From: Prevotella sp.
Lineage (GTDB): Bacteria > Bacteroidota > Bacteroidia > Bacteroidales > Bacteroidaceae
Reading direction: 5' to 3'
Assembly (NCBI GenBank): GCA_017430675.1
Contig: JAFRMM010000204.1
Span: 1 to 5,022, forward strand
Length of the DNA stretch: 5,022 bases
The translations under genes were made by a program, and so were the position numbers. The notes under the pieces are model-generated. The model was given only the letters and a program-made list of their open reading frames with translations, did not search any database and was not told the origin of the DNA. Of this stretch, positions 4,955 through 5,022 are shown in pieces. Positions within the stretch are counted from its first letter, which is position 1. Each line of letters opens with the position of its first letter.

Positions 4955-5022
4955 ATGAGTATATTAAGTGTTTTCGTAATAATTCCCGCCCTGATGCTGT
5001 TGGGTCTTTGGCTTGCCAAGAA
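4955..5022 (+). CDS. nuoM: NADH-quinone oxidoreductase subunit M (ND4 family), N-terminal end (partial)
   Basis: Only 22 codons are present before the window ends. They encode MSILSVFVIIPALMLLGLWL and then AK, a hydrophobic first membrane helix with the IPAL element common at the N-terminus of NuoM. Sequence alone is too short to prove the family. The place directly after nuoL, the correct start behind a leader like that of nuoH, and the conserved L-M-N gene order make NuoM by far the best call. NuoM is another antiporter-like proton-pumping subunit of the membrane arm. The alternative, another ND2/ND4/ND5-type subunit, is unlikely. Confidence 0.85.
   Translation, partial: MSILSVFVIIPALMLLGLWLAK

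Overview
The window is a block of a respiratory complex I operon, all genes on the + strand, with no unrelated gene in it. The order is nuoD (3' end only), nuoH, nuoI, nuoJ, nuoK, nuoL, nuoM (5' end only). The protein sequences and the A-rich, mostly Shine-Dalgarno-poor gene leaders look like Bacteroidales, most likely Prevotella or a close relative. That assignment rests on recall of family sequences, not on a search, and is moderate in confidence.

Layout: the C-terminus of NuoD ends at 179. A 96-base gap holding an imperfect hairpin built of 9-bp repeats leads to nuoH (276-1364). A 77-base gap holding a 10-bp CTAGG tandem array leads to nuoI (1442-1987). After 6 bases comes nuoJ (1994-2512), which overlaps nuoK (2509-2817) by ATGA. 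A 34-base gap made of 7-bp TTAAGAA repeats leads to nuoL (2852-4870). An 84-base gap holding a second copy of the nuoH-type hairpin leads to nuoM (from 4955). No gene-free stretch exceeds 300 bases, and no terminator or promoter could be supported.

How the genes work together: NuoD and NuoI belong to the peripheral arm, where electrons reach quinone. NuoH forms the quinone-site/membrane junction. NuoJ, K, L and M form the proton-translocating membrane arm. nuoD is followed directly by nuoH, so the NADH-oxidising module genes nuoE, nuoF and nuoG, which lie at this place in the E. coli order, are absent here. This matches the EFG-less complex I known from Bacteroides and relatives, where the electron donor may not be NADH.

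The points most worth a second look are: (a) NuoI has Tyr126 in place of the fourth cysteine of its second 4Fe-4S motif; (b) two matching hairpin-plus-leader cassettes lie exactly 18 bases upstream of nuoH and nuoM; (c) the CTAG motif recurs seven times at exact 10-bp steps before nuoI; (d) every intergenic gap longer than 30 bases in this operon is filled with short tandem repeats, of three different unit types.
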